From Maylandia zebra (Eukaryota; Chordata; Actinopteri; Cichliformes; Cichlidae): a stretch of DNA of 64,000 bases. Positions 22,729 to 31,936 of the stretch are shown piece by piece. A program made the translations under genes and the position numbers. Where the stretch lies: assembly GCF_041146795.1 (NCBI RefSeq), contig NC_135176.1, positions 15,307,286 to 15,371,285 of the forward strand, read 5' to 3'. The stretch's first letter is position 1. Each line of letters starts with the position of its first letter. The notes under the pieces were generated by a model. It did no database searches, was not told the origin of the DNA, and saw only the letters and a program-made list of their open reading frames with translations.

Positions 22729-23110
22729 GCCACCCTTGCCAGCGTCTGGCTGTGGCTATTAAATTCCCTCTGTTAACTTGTTTTACGCCTCCTGCCTCCC
22801 AGACAGCAGTAGGTTCGACTTCAGGAGCGTCTGTCTGAGTCCAGTCATGTATCCGAGCAAACAGCAGCGCACACTTCTGATTCACACAGTTATCCTGAAA
22901 AAAGAAAACGATTTCTCAAACTTGCTCCGCACCTTTGGTCACTTTTCCTTTCTCTGCCCCCCTCTTCTAATTGAGGCTGTGACTGCGAGCGGAGCTGCGG
23001 CGTCTCTGTCCGACCGAGGCTTGGCGGGGATAAAGCAGCTTAACGCGTGGGCAGATTATTTCCGAGAGAGCCTACCCCCAGTCCCGCCTGACAGATATCT
23101 GCCACTGTGT
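22729..23110 (-). promoter_or_regulatory. Probable 5'UTR and promoter area of the nectin-1-like gene
   Basis: This stretch lies directly upstream of the nectin start codon on the minus strand. It is richer in GC and CpG than its AT-rich surroundings, especially 22975-23060 (for example tgcgagcggagctgcggcg). No clear TATA box was identified. The role is inferred from position and base composition only. Confidence 0.35.
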
Positions 23111-23750
23111 GAGGGCTGAGCAGCGTAAACTGTTAGTGTGTACATCCTATTTTAAATGAGCACTCTCAGTTGACGCAATTAAGCGCTCGGACAGAAGCAG
23201 AGCTTCAGCAATTGTGGTCCGGGGGGACTTACCCCTGCCAACCCTCCTTTAACAGTGAGCTGAAACCGCACACATTGATACAGCCACAGTTACATTTGTA
23301 GTCTATACTGTATGCTACCTTTTGAATTAAGCAATCAGTTAATAATAATGGAGCCTAGGTTTTGCAGGAAAAAAATGTTCCAACTGATTTGTGCTGTCTC
23401 TTTATTTTACTTTATATTTTCCTGTATGTATATAAATATATATTTATATTTTAAGAAGGCAGACTTCTTCTAAAGTCTTTCTTCTTTTTCACCCATTTTA
23501 ATCCAGTCCGTGTACTGTACAATGAATCGTTCAACCATACAAAAGCACCTAACTCAGGGGATGAACCAGCGTTGTGTCCACACATAACAGGCAACTTAGC
23601 AAAGAACCAACTTTATGCATTTTGTTACTAACTGTCTGTCAAAAACACATCATTTGTTTCTCATTTCTTTAGTCAAGTCTACAAAAAAATGCCAAGATAT
23701 CATAGTTTAACAGACACAAAATTGTATTTTCACATCAATAAGTTTAGACG
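23111..23750. other. Intergenic, no recognisable feature
   Basis: Between the nectin promoter area and a Tc1 relic. Nothing recognised. Confidence 0.4.
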
Positions 23751-23754
23751 AGCT

Positions 23755-24312
23755 ATTAGCCAAAAACTTGGTACATCTCAACATGCAACGTGTCCTTACA
23801 AATTGGATGCATCTGGACCTTAAGCAGATCCATTTTCTGTTCACTGAAGCCTCGTCAGAAATGATCTTAAGGCAACTGTCAAGAAATCATTCTTAAAGAA
23901 GGGAAACAGGGAGAAAAAACAGGTGTGCTAAGTTCCACAAGGACTTATCTGAAAATCAGTGGTAGCAGGTCTTATTGAGTGATTAATCCAAATTTGAAAC
24001 TCTCAGTTTAAATCATCATCAGTTACTGAGGAGGTCAGGAGGGAGGTACAACAGTGAATGTCTGCAGCCATCTGTAAAGCATAGTGGAGACTCTGTCATT
24101 GTTTGAGTCTGGATGTAGTGTTGGATATCATGTCAAAATTGGTGGAATTATCCATGTACAAAAGTACTCCTAGAGTTTGTGGGATCATCTTGACAGAGAA
24201 GAAGACAAAAGGAACCAAATATCCAAAGAAGCTTTGAATGTCCTTCAAGAAGTTTTTTAAAACTGTGCAATAATAAATAAATGATGGGTGGCTTAAGAGT
24301 TTTGCACAGCAT
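23755..24312 (+). mobile_element. Tc1-like transposon relic
   Basis: Decayed Tc1 blocks in order: catctcaacatgcaacgtg, ctgaggaggtcaggaggg, ggtacaacagtgaatgtctgcagcc, catagtggagactctgtcatt, gggatcatcttgacagag, caaatatccaaagaagc, aatgtccttcaagaag and ending gttttgcacagca. The catalytic segments are deleted or frameshifted. Confidence 0.7.
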
Positions 24313-25627
24313 TATATCAGACAAGATCAAAAAATAAACTGCTTTAAATCCTAGTAATTCATGGCGAGAATGTGAAAGACTAAATGACTCAATAGTTTCC
24401 TGTCATATGTGAATATGCTGAAATACCCATCCCTGCATTATAGAAAATGACATAAACTAATTTTAACAAATTTTATTTAATGATAACATTAATTGTATGA
24501 ACGAGTCTGCATCACGGTGAAATGATTACAAAATGAAGTATTAAACCCTTGCCTGTATGTCCAGGGTGACTGCTGCAGAGGGCAGCTCCAGAAAGGCACC
24601 CGAAATTGAATCTACAACATTACAGCATATAAGGAAGCAAGACTGAGAATGCAATTGAAAATTTAAGGGAAAGAGGCAGCACTGTCCTGTGAGGTCAATG
24701 CTTTCAGCTCATGCAGCTGTAAGTGGACTATAGCTATAGTATGAATTTTAATAATCTGCCAGTGTTATCATCTGAGCAACAAGCAACCTGTCCAGATGTG
24801 TTCTTACAGCCTGGGAACTGCACAATCCCATGTGATCATGAAAACAGGCGAAGAGAGTAAAAAAGTATCGAAAAAAAAAATGTTCATATTAGAAGTTTGA
24901 TTAGAAGTTTCCTTATGTTTTTACTCTCTGAATATCAGACTGTGGATGATGCAGATGGTTTCCATATTGTCATTTTTACACAGTACTTTTGATATTTGAT
25001 ATGTACACAGATGATTAAATGAACATGGGAACCAAAAACGACTGAGGACACCCACACTTAAAGAGTTATGTTTCACATTGTGTATTTGTTCACGTTTTGT
25101 GTAACCTTGGGATCATTTTACATCTCTTTAAACTTATTTTTGTACTCTAATATTAATTTGATGTCTTCGTAGTTACTTTGTTACTTGCTTTTAATTGCTT
25201 TCCATCTCTGCTCATTTTGCATCACAGTTTTTGTCTCACTTCGGTTATTCTGCATCTGTAACAAATCTTTGTAGCTTTGTGGTCATTTGCACCTATTTTT
25301 TGTCCCACTTTTATCACTTTTTGTTTCATTTGGATCATTTTTACTCTTTTCTTTGTTGTTTTGTGTGTTTTGCCAGTGTTTTGTATGACATTATGTGTCT
25401 AATATCAGTTGTTTTACATTTCTTTGTAGCTACTTTGTGGCAATTTAATATAGCGTGCCCAGCAGGGCCCTTCACAAATCAGTCTCTATATCAGTCCATA
25501 TACAGGAAACCCAGCACAGTCACGTTAGAAGCGCACTATATAAAATCTGCATCAGTCTGTGCAATTCCTTGAATTGGCCTCTGGATGGAGACCCTGAGTC
25601 ACTGTAACTGGTGCTAGAAATTTCTAG

Positions 25628-25630
<3 letters not shown>
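24313..25630. other. Intergenic, no recognisable feature
   Basis: The T-rich ORF at 25195-25572 has low-complexity composition and no domain. Nothing else was recognised. Confidence 0.4.

Positions 25631-25698
<68 letters not shown>
25631..25698. repeat. (GT)n microsatellite
   Basis: About 34 uninterrupted GT units. Confidence 0.95.
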
Positions 25699-25699
<1 letters not shown>

Positions 25700-26098
25700 C
25701 TCTCTATACTGCAAAATAATTTGTGTCATACCTCTGATCAGTACAGTAAGGTTATAGTCATATTCTTGTTACATAAAACGCATTAAAAGAATTATTCATC
25801 ATGTTGAAAGTCATTAATGTTGCAGAAGAGTAAATCAGACAGAGAGTACAAGATAACAAAATGAAGGACAAATTAGGAGGAGAGGACTCAGAATGTACGA
25901 GAAAAGTGAGATGACCAGAGGAGGAGACTCACTGTCTTCACACTGTGCTGGTAAAAATGATGACTGAGTTTTTCCTTTCCATGCATAGACAGCCTGCCCA
26001 CTGATGTCCTTCGTCAGGCACTGCAGAGGAGAAAGACGAATCAGCACTCTCTCTTCAACCATCATCCCTCCCACTCTCCCTCCACATTTCTGTGCTGC

Positions 26099-26220
26099 TC
26101 CATCTCTTCTCAGACTTGTCGGGCTTTGCGGTGCAGCACATTGAGGTGACCTCCTGCAGCTCCACAGCCAGACGAGACCACGCAGGAAGAAGCTGCTGCA
26201 TCATTCAGCCTTGGCAGGAG
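26099..26220 (+). other. thy1: Possible 5' non-coding exon of THY1
   Basis: The segment ends in GGCAGGAG followed by a consensus donor gtaagacc at 26221. It lies about 580 bp upstream of the THY1 start codon, where mammalian THY1 also has a non-coding first exon. No ORF of note is present. The left boundary is unknown; a pyrimidine-rich tract ending in ctcttctcag precedes it. Confidence 0.4.
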
Positions 26221-26800
26221 GTAAGACCCCAAGAAGATGTTCATCTGCACCTTCAGGGACTATATGTGAGGACTGGGTCACTGGATGGTACTAGATGAGC
26301 AAGACTGTGGAAATACCCAGATTATGATAGGAGGCAAAAGCTGCGAGCAGAGATAAACAGGCTTTAACCTTTAAGATTAAAATGATAATGCTTGTGATAA
26401 TGATAAATATGAAGTGTTTCAATGTAATTGGAAAGGCATGAGAAACAGTTTAGCTAAACAAACAAGGGAAAACCAGAACCGTGTCATCCTCTTTTTATTC
26501 TGCATCATCATTAGATTTTGCCACAGGTGGATCAAGTTGTGGATGTAGGCAGAGGACAGAGCATTTTAACCTTGTTTTGTTTTTGTTTTTTAAATCAAAA
26601 TCCATACTAGAAATATTGTTATGACCTCACCCAACCTGACCTCATATGTACCCAGAGAGCCCAACCCACAGAGATCATAATACAATTTGATGCGTCACTG
26701 CAAGCTTGTTTACAATTTATGTGTTGCTCTTTCTTTCTTTGTCCTCAGGTTTCCTCTTTCTTCTTTTTTTTTGTTTAAAGGTGGATGGGACTTTTTCAAC

Positions 26801-27478
26801 ATGCTTAAGTCTCTATTTGTATATGGAGTGTTGGGAGGTGAGAAACATTTTTAGGAAATATTACTGTCGAGGAGGGAAAAAAGCACTTGAATGCTTAGGT
26901 TTGAAACTGCTTCACAAAGTATGTAATTTTGTGTTTTTTGTCCCAGTGATGCTCATTCCAGTAAAATCTAAGCGTATGACCGTGTGCGTGGAAGATGATG
27001 AGGAACTGAGAGTAGACTGTCTGATCGAGCCCAAGCCTAATAAAATCAACACCTATCAGTTCTCGTGGTCTATCGGACCCAGGCAGGAGACCATTAACAC
27101 CAATGTGTCCGGTGAATCAGCAAATAACTTGTTCAAAGACAAAAGCAGAGTGGAGGAGCTGGAGCCCGTCGGCTACAGAATGACGCTGTCCGACTTCAGA
27201 GATAAACTCTCAGACAACACCACCTTCCTGTGCAAAATATCTGGGCAGGGTGAAAACATCACTGTTCAGAAGGGTAAGTGTACTGGCAATTGCGCATGTA
27301 TGGGTGGATCTGAAGCAGTGGGCATGAGGGGAAGACAAATATTAAGAGGTCTGTGTGAACCCACTTTTCTTCTTTGGCAGATAATATTCTCAGCTGCTCA
27401 GCTGTAAGCCTGCTTCTGAAGAACTCCTGGTCATGGATGGTCTACCTGCTGCTTTTCTTCTATCATACACACAGCTAA
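26801..27478 (+). CDS. thy1: Thy-1 membrane glycoprotein (CD90), GPI-anchored Ig-V protein
   Basis: Three coding exons: 26801-26837, 26947-27273 and 27381-27478 (462 nt, 153 residues). The phases fit (1, then 1). Exon 1 gives MLKSLFVYGVLG, which continues in exon 2 as VMLIPVKS to complete a signal peptide. Exon 2 is a single Ig-V domain with MTVCVEDD, LRVDCLIEP, YQFSWSIG and TTFLCKISG. N-glycosylation sequons are seen at NVS, NTT and NIT. Exon 3 encodes NILSCSAVSLL and a hydrophobic tail MVYLLLFFYHTHS, a GPI-attachment signal, with cysteine placed like the mammalian attachment cysteine. Thy-1 acts at the surface of neurons, thymocytes and fibroblasts in adhesion and signalling. Length is close to the mammalian 161 residues. 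A long ORF reading 26706-27407 through both introns is spurious. Confidence 0.9.
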
Positions 27479-27815
27479 GAAAGCTATGTTACAGAAAACA
27501 TACAGGCTAGTGCACGAGCACACACATCTAACCCATCTCTGCTTTTTGTCTACGTCCACAAACACCCCTTGCATAAAAAACGCTGAACAACATGCTGCAC
27601 AGATGTAACCGTCTCTCTCTGTCTAATCTTTTCTTCCAAGAAGCACTGAAACAATATTGGAATGTTTCCGGTAATAATGATGACTCAGATATGGTTCAAC
27701 ATAAATATTTAGCGATTTGCTATTTGTATGCATAAACACAACTGTACTCTGGGTAAATATTAATATTATTGTAAATATTACTTTGGAAGATGCTGCATTT
27801 GTTTCCTGTGTTTTC

Positions 27816-27821
27816 AATAAA
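27816..27821 (+). terminator. thy1: Polyadenylation signal of THY1
   Basis: AATAAA about 340 bp after the THY1 stop codon, preceded by a TTTTC tract; the first such hexamer in the likely 3'UTR. Confidence 0.6.
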
Positions 27822-27907
27822 GATACAACTTAAAACCTGATTCTAATTTACTGTGAAGTCAGAGCTCACTGGACTGAGATAGAGTTTGAGATGAAGAAAA
27901 TGGAACA

Positions 27908-27940
27908 TGTGTGTGTGTGTGTGTGTGTGTGGGGGGGGGT
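27908..27940. repeat. (GT)n microsatellite followed by G run
   Basis: About 12 GT units ending in a run of about ten G. Confidence 0.85.
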
Positions 27941-28094
27941 TCTAATTATAAAATCAGTCTTACCTTCATCTTGACACTAAATAATGATTTAAAGGGGTCA
28001 TGTCTTGGCATGATTTAAAAAGAGAAAAAAACCTCAAGTGGTGTCTTTAAAGACTCCTAAAAGAAAAAGCTAAGGATTCATAAGAAGCTTGTCT

Positions 28095-28560
28095 TTTTAC
28101 TCTAAGGAGCTTGGAAAGAAAAGCGTCTGGACTTCTTTAAGTTCCTCGAAGACGTTTCACCTCTCATCTGAGAAGCTTCTTCAGTTCTAGGGTCCAATGG
28201 TGGAGAGTCCCAGATTTAAGATCTGTGGGAGTAACCCACCGAGAGGGACAATGGACCCCCTAATGATCCTCTACCTAATCACATGAGCCAAGGTGTGAAA
28301 ATGGGTGTAGGTCACAATCAGCCAAGGTTTCGGGTGAGCTCATTGTGAAACCTAGCCCCACCCTATCATGTGATTTCCTGAGGTCAGATGGCCCAGGATG
28401 TGAGTGGGCGTTAAGGCGTCTGGGAAGGGATATCAAAACTGGATTATAGATGGCAGACGGTGTCGTAAACCACCGCCTCTATTAAAAAATGGTCGCTCAC
28501 AGTGGACATACATGGCTTCTTTAACTCCTCTTTCAACCACCAATCTCTTAACAATAGCTG
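28095..28560 (-). mobile_element. Penelope-like (PLE) terminal fragment, tentative
   Basis: Contains cgtctggacttctttaag, gaagacgtttcacctctcat and gagaagcttcttcagttct, then ccaaggtttcgggtgagc, a set I associate with the terminal regions of teleost Penelope-like elements. No RT or GIY-YIG coding remnant is visible, so family and orientation are from memory and tentative. Confidence 0.4.
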
Positions 28561-29101
28561 CTACCCTGAACTGTTCTCAGATCACTTGCAAAAGGTTTAC
28601 TTTCTGCTCCAAGAGTCAAGACTAAACATACAGAAGTTACATTTGAATTTTATGCTCCACTTTTCTGCAACGCCCTTCCAGGTAATGTGAGCTTTGCTTC
28701 ATACTGTAGTGATTTAAAATAAACAGAACAGAACCTTTCTGCTTGATCTGTTTTGCCACTGTTATTCTAAGCTGTTACTATTTATTTATTGATACTATTT
28801 ATTGGTGTTCAGTACTGTGCTTCAACTGCAGTATACATTTGGCGATCCTGTTATTGTTATGTTGGGGCTTTGTTTGTTTGTTTCTATTTTTTGTGAATTT
28901 TCTGAGTCACATTTTTAGTAACTTTATGTTTGTAATGCGCTTTTCTGAATTAAAGGGCATGACTTTGGAAAATGTTTCATTGCTTTCTACACCAAAGCAA
29001 AGCAGATAAAATTGGGCTTTTTCCTAAATCAGACTTCAAAGCTTTGAAGGAGATATAGTGACAGAAAGAGGCCACAAGATGGCGCGTTTGTTCAGGTAGT
29101 G

Positions 29102-29327
29102 CAGGGGTGCCCAATCCCAGTCCTCGAGAGCTACTATCCTGCAGCTTTTAGATGCATCCCTACTCCAACACAGCTGAATCAAATGAATGGCTTGTTATCA
29201 GGCCTTTGCCAAACACGATGGCATGCTGAAGAGGTAATCAAACCATTTGATTCAGCTGTGTTGGGGTAGGGATGCATCTAAAAGCTACAGGACGGTAGCT
29301 CTCGAGGACCGGGATTGGGCACCCCTG
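29102..29327. mobile_element. hAT-type fold-back MITE with perfect 8-bp target duplication
   Basis: The termini are CAGGGGTGCCCAATCCC and its inverse. The inverted arms extend inward through the cctactccaacacagctgaa block, so nearly the whole 226-bp element folds back. The flanking aggtagtg occurs at 29094-29101 and 29328-29335, a perfect 8-bp duplication typical of hAT insertion. It interrupts the 29030-29370 segment that is repeated at 31445-31550. Confidence 0.85.
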
Positions 29328-29374
29328 AGGTAGTGGATACCATTTGTTGGCTGTTTGGTTTATGTCAGGATAGG

Positions 29375-29625
29375 CAACTCCAGGCCTCGAGTGCCGGTGT
29401 CCTGCAGGTTTTAGATGTGTCCTTGATCCAACACAGCTGATTCAAATGGCTAAATTACCTCTCCAACATGTCTTGAAGTTCTCCAGAGGCCTGGGAATGA
29501 ACTAATCATCTGACTCAAGTGTGTTGACACCCCTGCTCTAGATGCTCAGGGATGGTGTAGGCAACTCTAGGCCTCGAGTGCCGGTCCTTGAGGCCTGGAG
29601 TTGGACACCCCTGATCTAGGGAAAC
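29375..29625. mobile_element. hAT-type MITE relics
   Basis: Two further degenerate fold-back relics with ggcaactccaggcctcgag and gttgacacccctgctctag, and a short hairpin at 29555-29620 with gcctcgagtgccggtcc opposite ggcctggagttggacacccc. They are related in layout to the element at 29102-29327 but lack clear target duplications. A similar relic (tctcaaactccagtcctcga) lies near 34680-34790. Confidence 0.5.
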
Positions 29626-29645
29626 ACACTTCTACTCCCACAATA

Positions 29646-29820
29646 TACCTCGATATAAAGGCCCAGCTCCAGCTCCAAAATGGTTCAATATTCCACTGGG
29701 GTACCACTGGGACGGAGTTGACCGGTAGAGTTTATGCATCGGTGTCAGAGGAAAACTACTGAGGACAGAGTTGCAGTTTAATATTCAATGTTTTTAATAC
29801 ACACATCAGTTTTTCATTCA
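29646..29820 (+). pseudogene. Broken partial copy of BUD13 exon 9 and following intron
   Basis: The run cctcgatataaaggccc...ggttcaatattcca...gggacggagttgac followed by ggtagagttt and on to tttaatacacacatcag parallels 45607-45775 in BUD13 (exon 9 and the start of intron 9). Substitutions are scattered through it (for example cca to gca and ccg to aca-type changes) and the exon acceptor tttgtag is replaced by caatata. No adjoining BUD13 exon was found here, so it is an exon-sized fragment and cannot function as a gene. Confidence 0.8.
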
Positions 29821-30463
29821 TTCTATTAAATCACATTTGGTGCCATTAACTCTAACTCAAACTATATTTTATGAATACATTCCTGCATTTCATGGCAAGG
29901 ATCTATCCCTTCATTGAAGTCAGCAGAATCCAGACCAGATCAGTGGACCAAAAATCCATCTTAAACTGGCGCTGTAATGAGGTTCAAAACTTTGTGCACG
30001 GTGTACCCTTTCACTCTTTCCGTCTAACCATTTGTTTCCTGGATTTGTCCTTGCTGCTTTTATCAGATGCAAGCTCCTCTGGAGAAAGAAACAGAATGTA
30101 TATTATATTCTAATAAACAGTGAATCAGTCTGAAACAAGTTATTACAATCATAGGTGATATCACTGTAAGGTATAATGATCAGTCAAAGCAACATACCTG
30201 AAGCTGGTTGCTGATGAGTTTGATTGACACTGATGAGTTCAGTGTCGGCTCCAGTGTGAGCCGTCCTCGTTCTTGGGTAATATTGAAAAGCTAATCCATT
30301 TGTATGCACAATCATATTGTGCCACGGGTAAAAAGGTCCCTGGTGGCAGGGAATTAAATCAGTGGGTCAGAGGAGGCCAGCCAAGATTCAGTCTCTTAGG
30401 AGTTACAAGACGGACAATGGGATTGGAAGATGGGGTGCAATGCTGAGTGTCCAGCAGCAAAAT

Positions 30464-30970
30464 TCAGCATTTGAAATGTTTTCTGTCTCTCCCATCTTCC
30501 TCTTCATCATCCTCCTCTTCTCTTGGTCTCCTCCTGGAACCCCCCGGTACTGGGCTGGGGGGCAATAACACAGGGGCAGCCTGTCCACTGTCTGAGTCTT
30601 CATTGTCACTGTTATCAGGGTCACTGTCATCATTGTCATTTTCAGGGACACTTTCGTTGTCACTATCAGACCCTTCGTCTTCCCAGAACCATCTCATTTC
30701 TTCCACTATCGGATCTACTGCTTGCTGGGCCAGGTTTAATTCAATTTCTTCTGCTGGGATCTCTGCTATGATATTTTCCCAGGGTCCTTCTTCTTCCTGA
30801 GGTGGATTAATTTCAATTCCTCCTGCAAGAATATCAGCCTCTTCTTCATTGTTAGAAAGATTGTCGTCAATTTCATCTTGCGACACTTGAAGAATCACTT
30901 GACTCAAAACAACGAGGCTTTCTTCAGTCAAGACACCACGTGAAAGACCGACTTGCAGCCAGCGGATCAT
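30464..30970 (-). CDS. Hypothetical acidic protein, 168 residues
   Basis: I do not recognise this protein. The ORF starts MIRWLQVGLSRGVLTEESLV, a segment that looks folded (amphipathic, ending ILQVSQDEIDDNL). It then becomes very acidic: SNNEEEADIL, WENIIAEIPAEEIELNL, WFWEDEGSDSDNES and a D/N/S-rich stretch, before PLPPSPVP-like prolines, GGSRRRPREEEDDEEED and a basic end RDRKHFKC. The frame stays open for about 12 codons upstream of the ATG, so it may be the last exon of a longer gene; no convincing upstream splice partner was found. It lies between a BUD13 fragment and a copy of the 29030-29370 repeat, in transposon-rich DNA. It could be a gene, a retrocopy or a chance ORF inside a repeat; low codon complexity favours caution. 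Confidence 0.4.
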   Translation of the reverse strand: MIRWLQVGLSRGVLTEESLVVLSQVILQVSQDEIDDNLSNNEEEADILAGGIEINPPQEEEGPWENIIAEIPAEEIELNLAQQAVDPIVEEMRWFWEDEGSDSDNESVPENDNDDSDPDNSDNEDSDSGQAAPVLLPPSPVPGGSRRRPREEEDDEEEDGRDRKHFKC

Positions 30971-31372
30971 CGGGCGAATTGCAATTGCAACCCTAACAAA
31001 CTGTCAGATAATCCATCTGAAAACTGAAAAGAGAAATCACGCTCTTACTTCGAATGGGGTCGTTATGCTCTCTGTCTCCTGTCTCCATTTGATTTATGAA
31101 AACAGTCTGAAGGAAACTGGTCGGTACAGTTGTCCAACTTTTAAGCTGACTGGTTTAAAACTTTCAGACTGTCGAAAGTCGTTTAAAATTGTCTGAAAAC
31201 GTTTTAGCAAGCTTTTTAAAAACACGATGTAAATGTAGAGTAAGCCAAGTGAATGCTGTGAGGAACGCTGCTAAGTGTTAACTGATATTTCTCCACCAAT
31301 TACATCCAAATATAATGATGCAGAGATGAACGTTATAGGTTTCCTTGCTAGTTTTGCGTTCTGACTCTCGTG

Positions 31373-31380
31373 TGACGTCA
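31373..31380. promoter_or_regulatory. Full cAMP-response-element palindrome
   Basis: TGACGTCA, perfectly palindromic, about 400 bp upstream of the acidic ORF (which runs on the minus strand). It may be a chance occurrence; no TATA box or transcript evidence. Confidence 0.25.
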
Positions 31381-31444
31381 TCGACTGAAGCCGCTCAACG
31401 TTCTGCAGGTGAACAAAACTGTCAGCGGGGACAGTTTTGTTCAC

Positions 31445-31555
31445 AAAGCTTTGAAGGAATTACGGGGACAGATAGAGGCCACAAGATGGTGCCATTTTTC
31501 AGGTTGTGGACACCATTTGTTGGCTTTTTGGTTTATGTTCACACCACAGTGAATT
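31445..31555. repeat. Second copy of the 29030-29370 segment
   Basis: caaagctttgaagga, agaggccacaagatgg and accatttgttggct are shared in order with 29036-29095 plus 29336-29360. The copy at 29 kb is split by the MITE at 29102-29327, while this one is not. The two direct copies bracket the BUD13 fragment and the acidic ORF. Confidence 0.7.
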
Positions 31556-31936
31556 TTTTTCCCTTTCTTGCTGAATTTAAATAAATTAACTCAGGTAAAC
31601 TAGAGTGAGTCTTCCGTCATTAATTAATTATTTAAAACACTTTTCTACCTTTAGTGTATTTTTGCTGCGTTACATGTTTGCTGAACTGCTTCATGGGTTA
31701 AAAACCTTTTGATTAGTTAGACGCAGACTCTGTTGTTCAAATAAAATCTATACTTTGTATTTTCCATTTGGCTTTCCTGGATTGAAAAGTTTGAAAATAA
31801 AAGCATTCAACAGTCTGGGTGTCGAAATGTGCTGTGTAATGTATTTATAAATATTTTGATGGTAGGAAAACAGGTTAAAATGACTGTGTTTGGGCCTTGA
31901 GGTTAAATTTTAATTTTATCTAAAAATGAACTTGTA

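Noticed and set aside
25520-25729. ORF with a long His-Thr repeat, and similar Cys-Val ORFs at 18751-19002 and 55922-56139
   Set aside because: These are translated CA/GT microsatellites.
26706-27407. A single 233-codon reading frame over THY1
   Set aside because: It reads through both THY1 introns; the three-exon model restores the signal peptide and the GPI tail.
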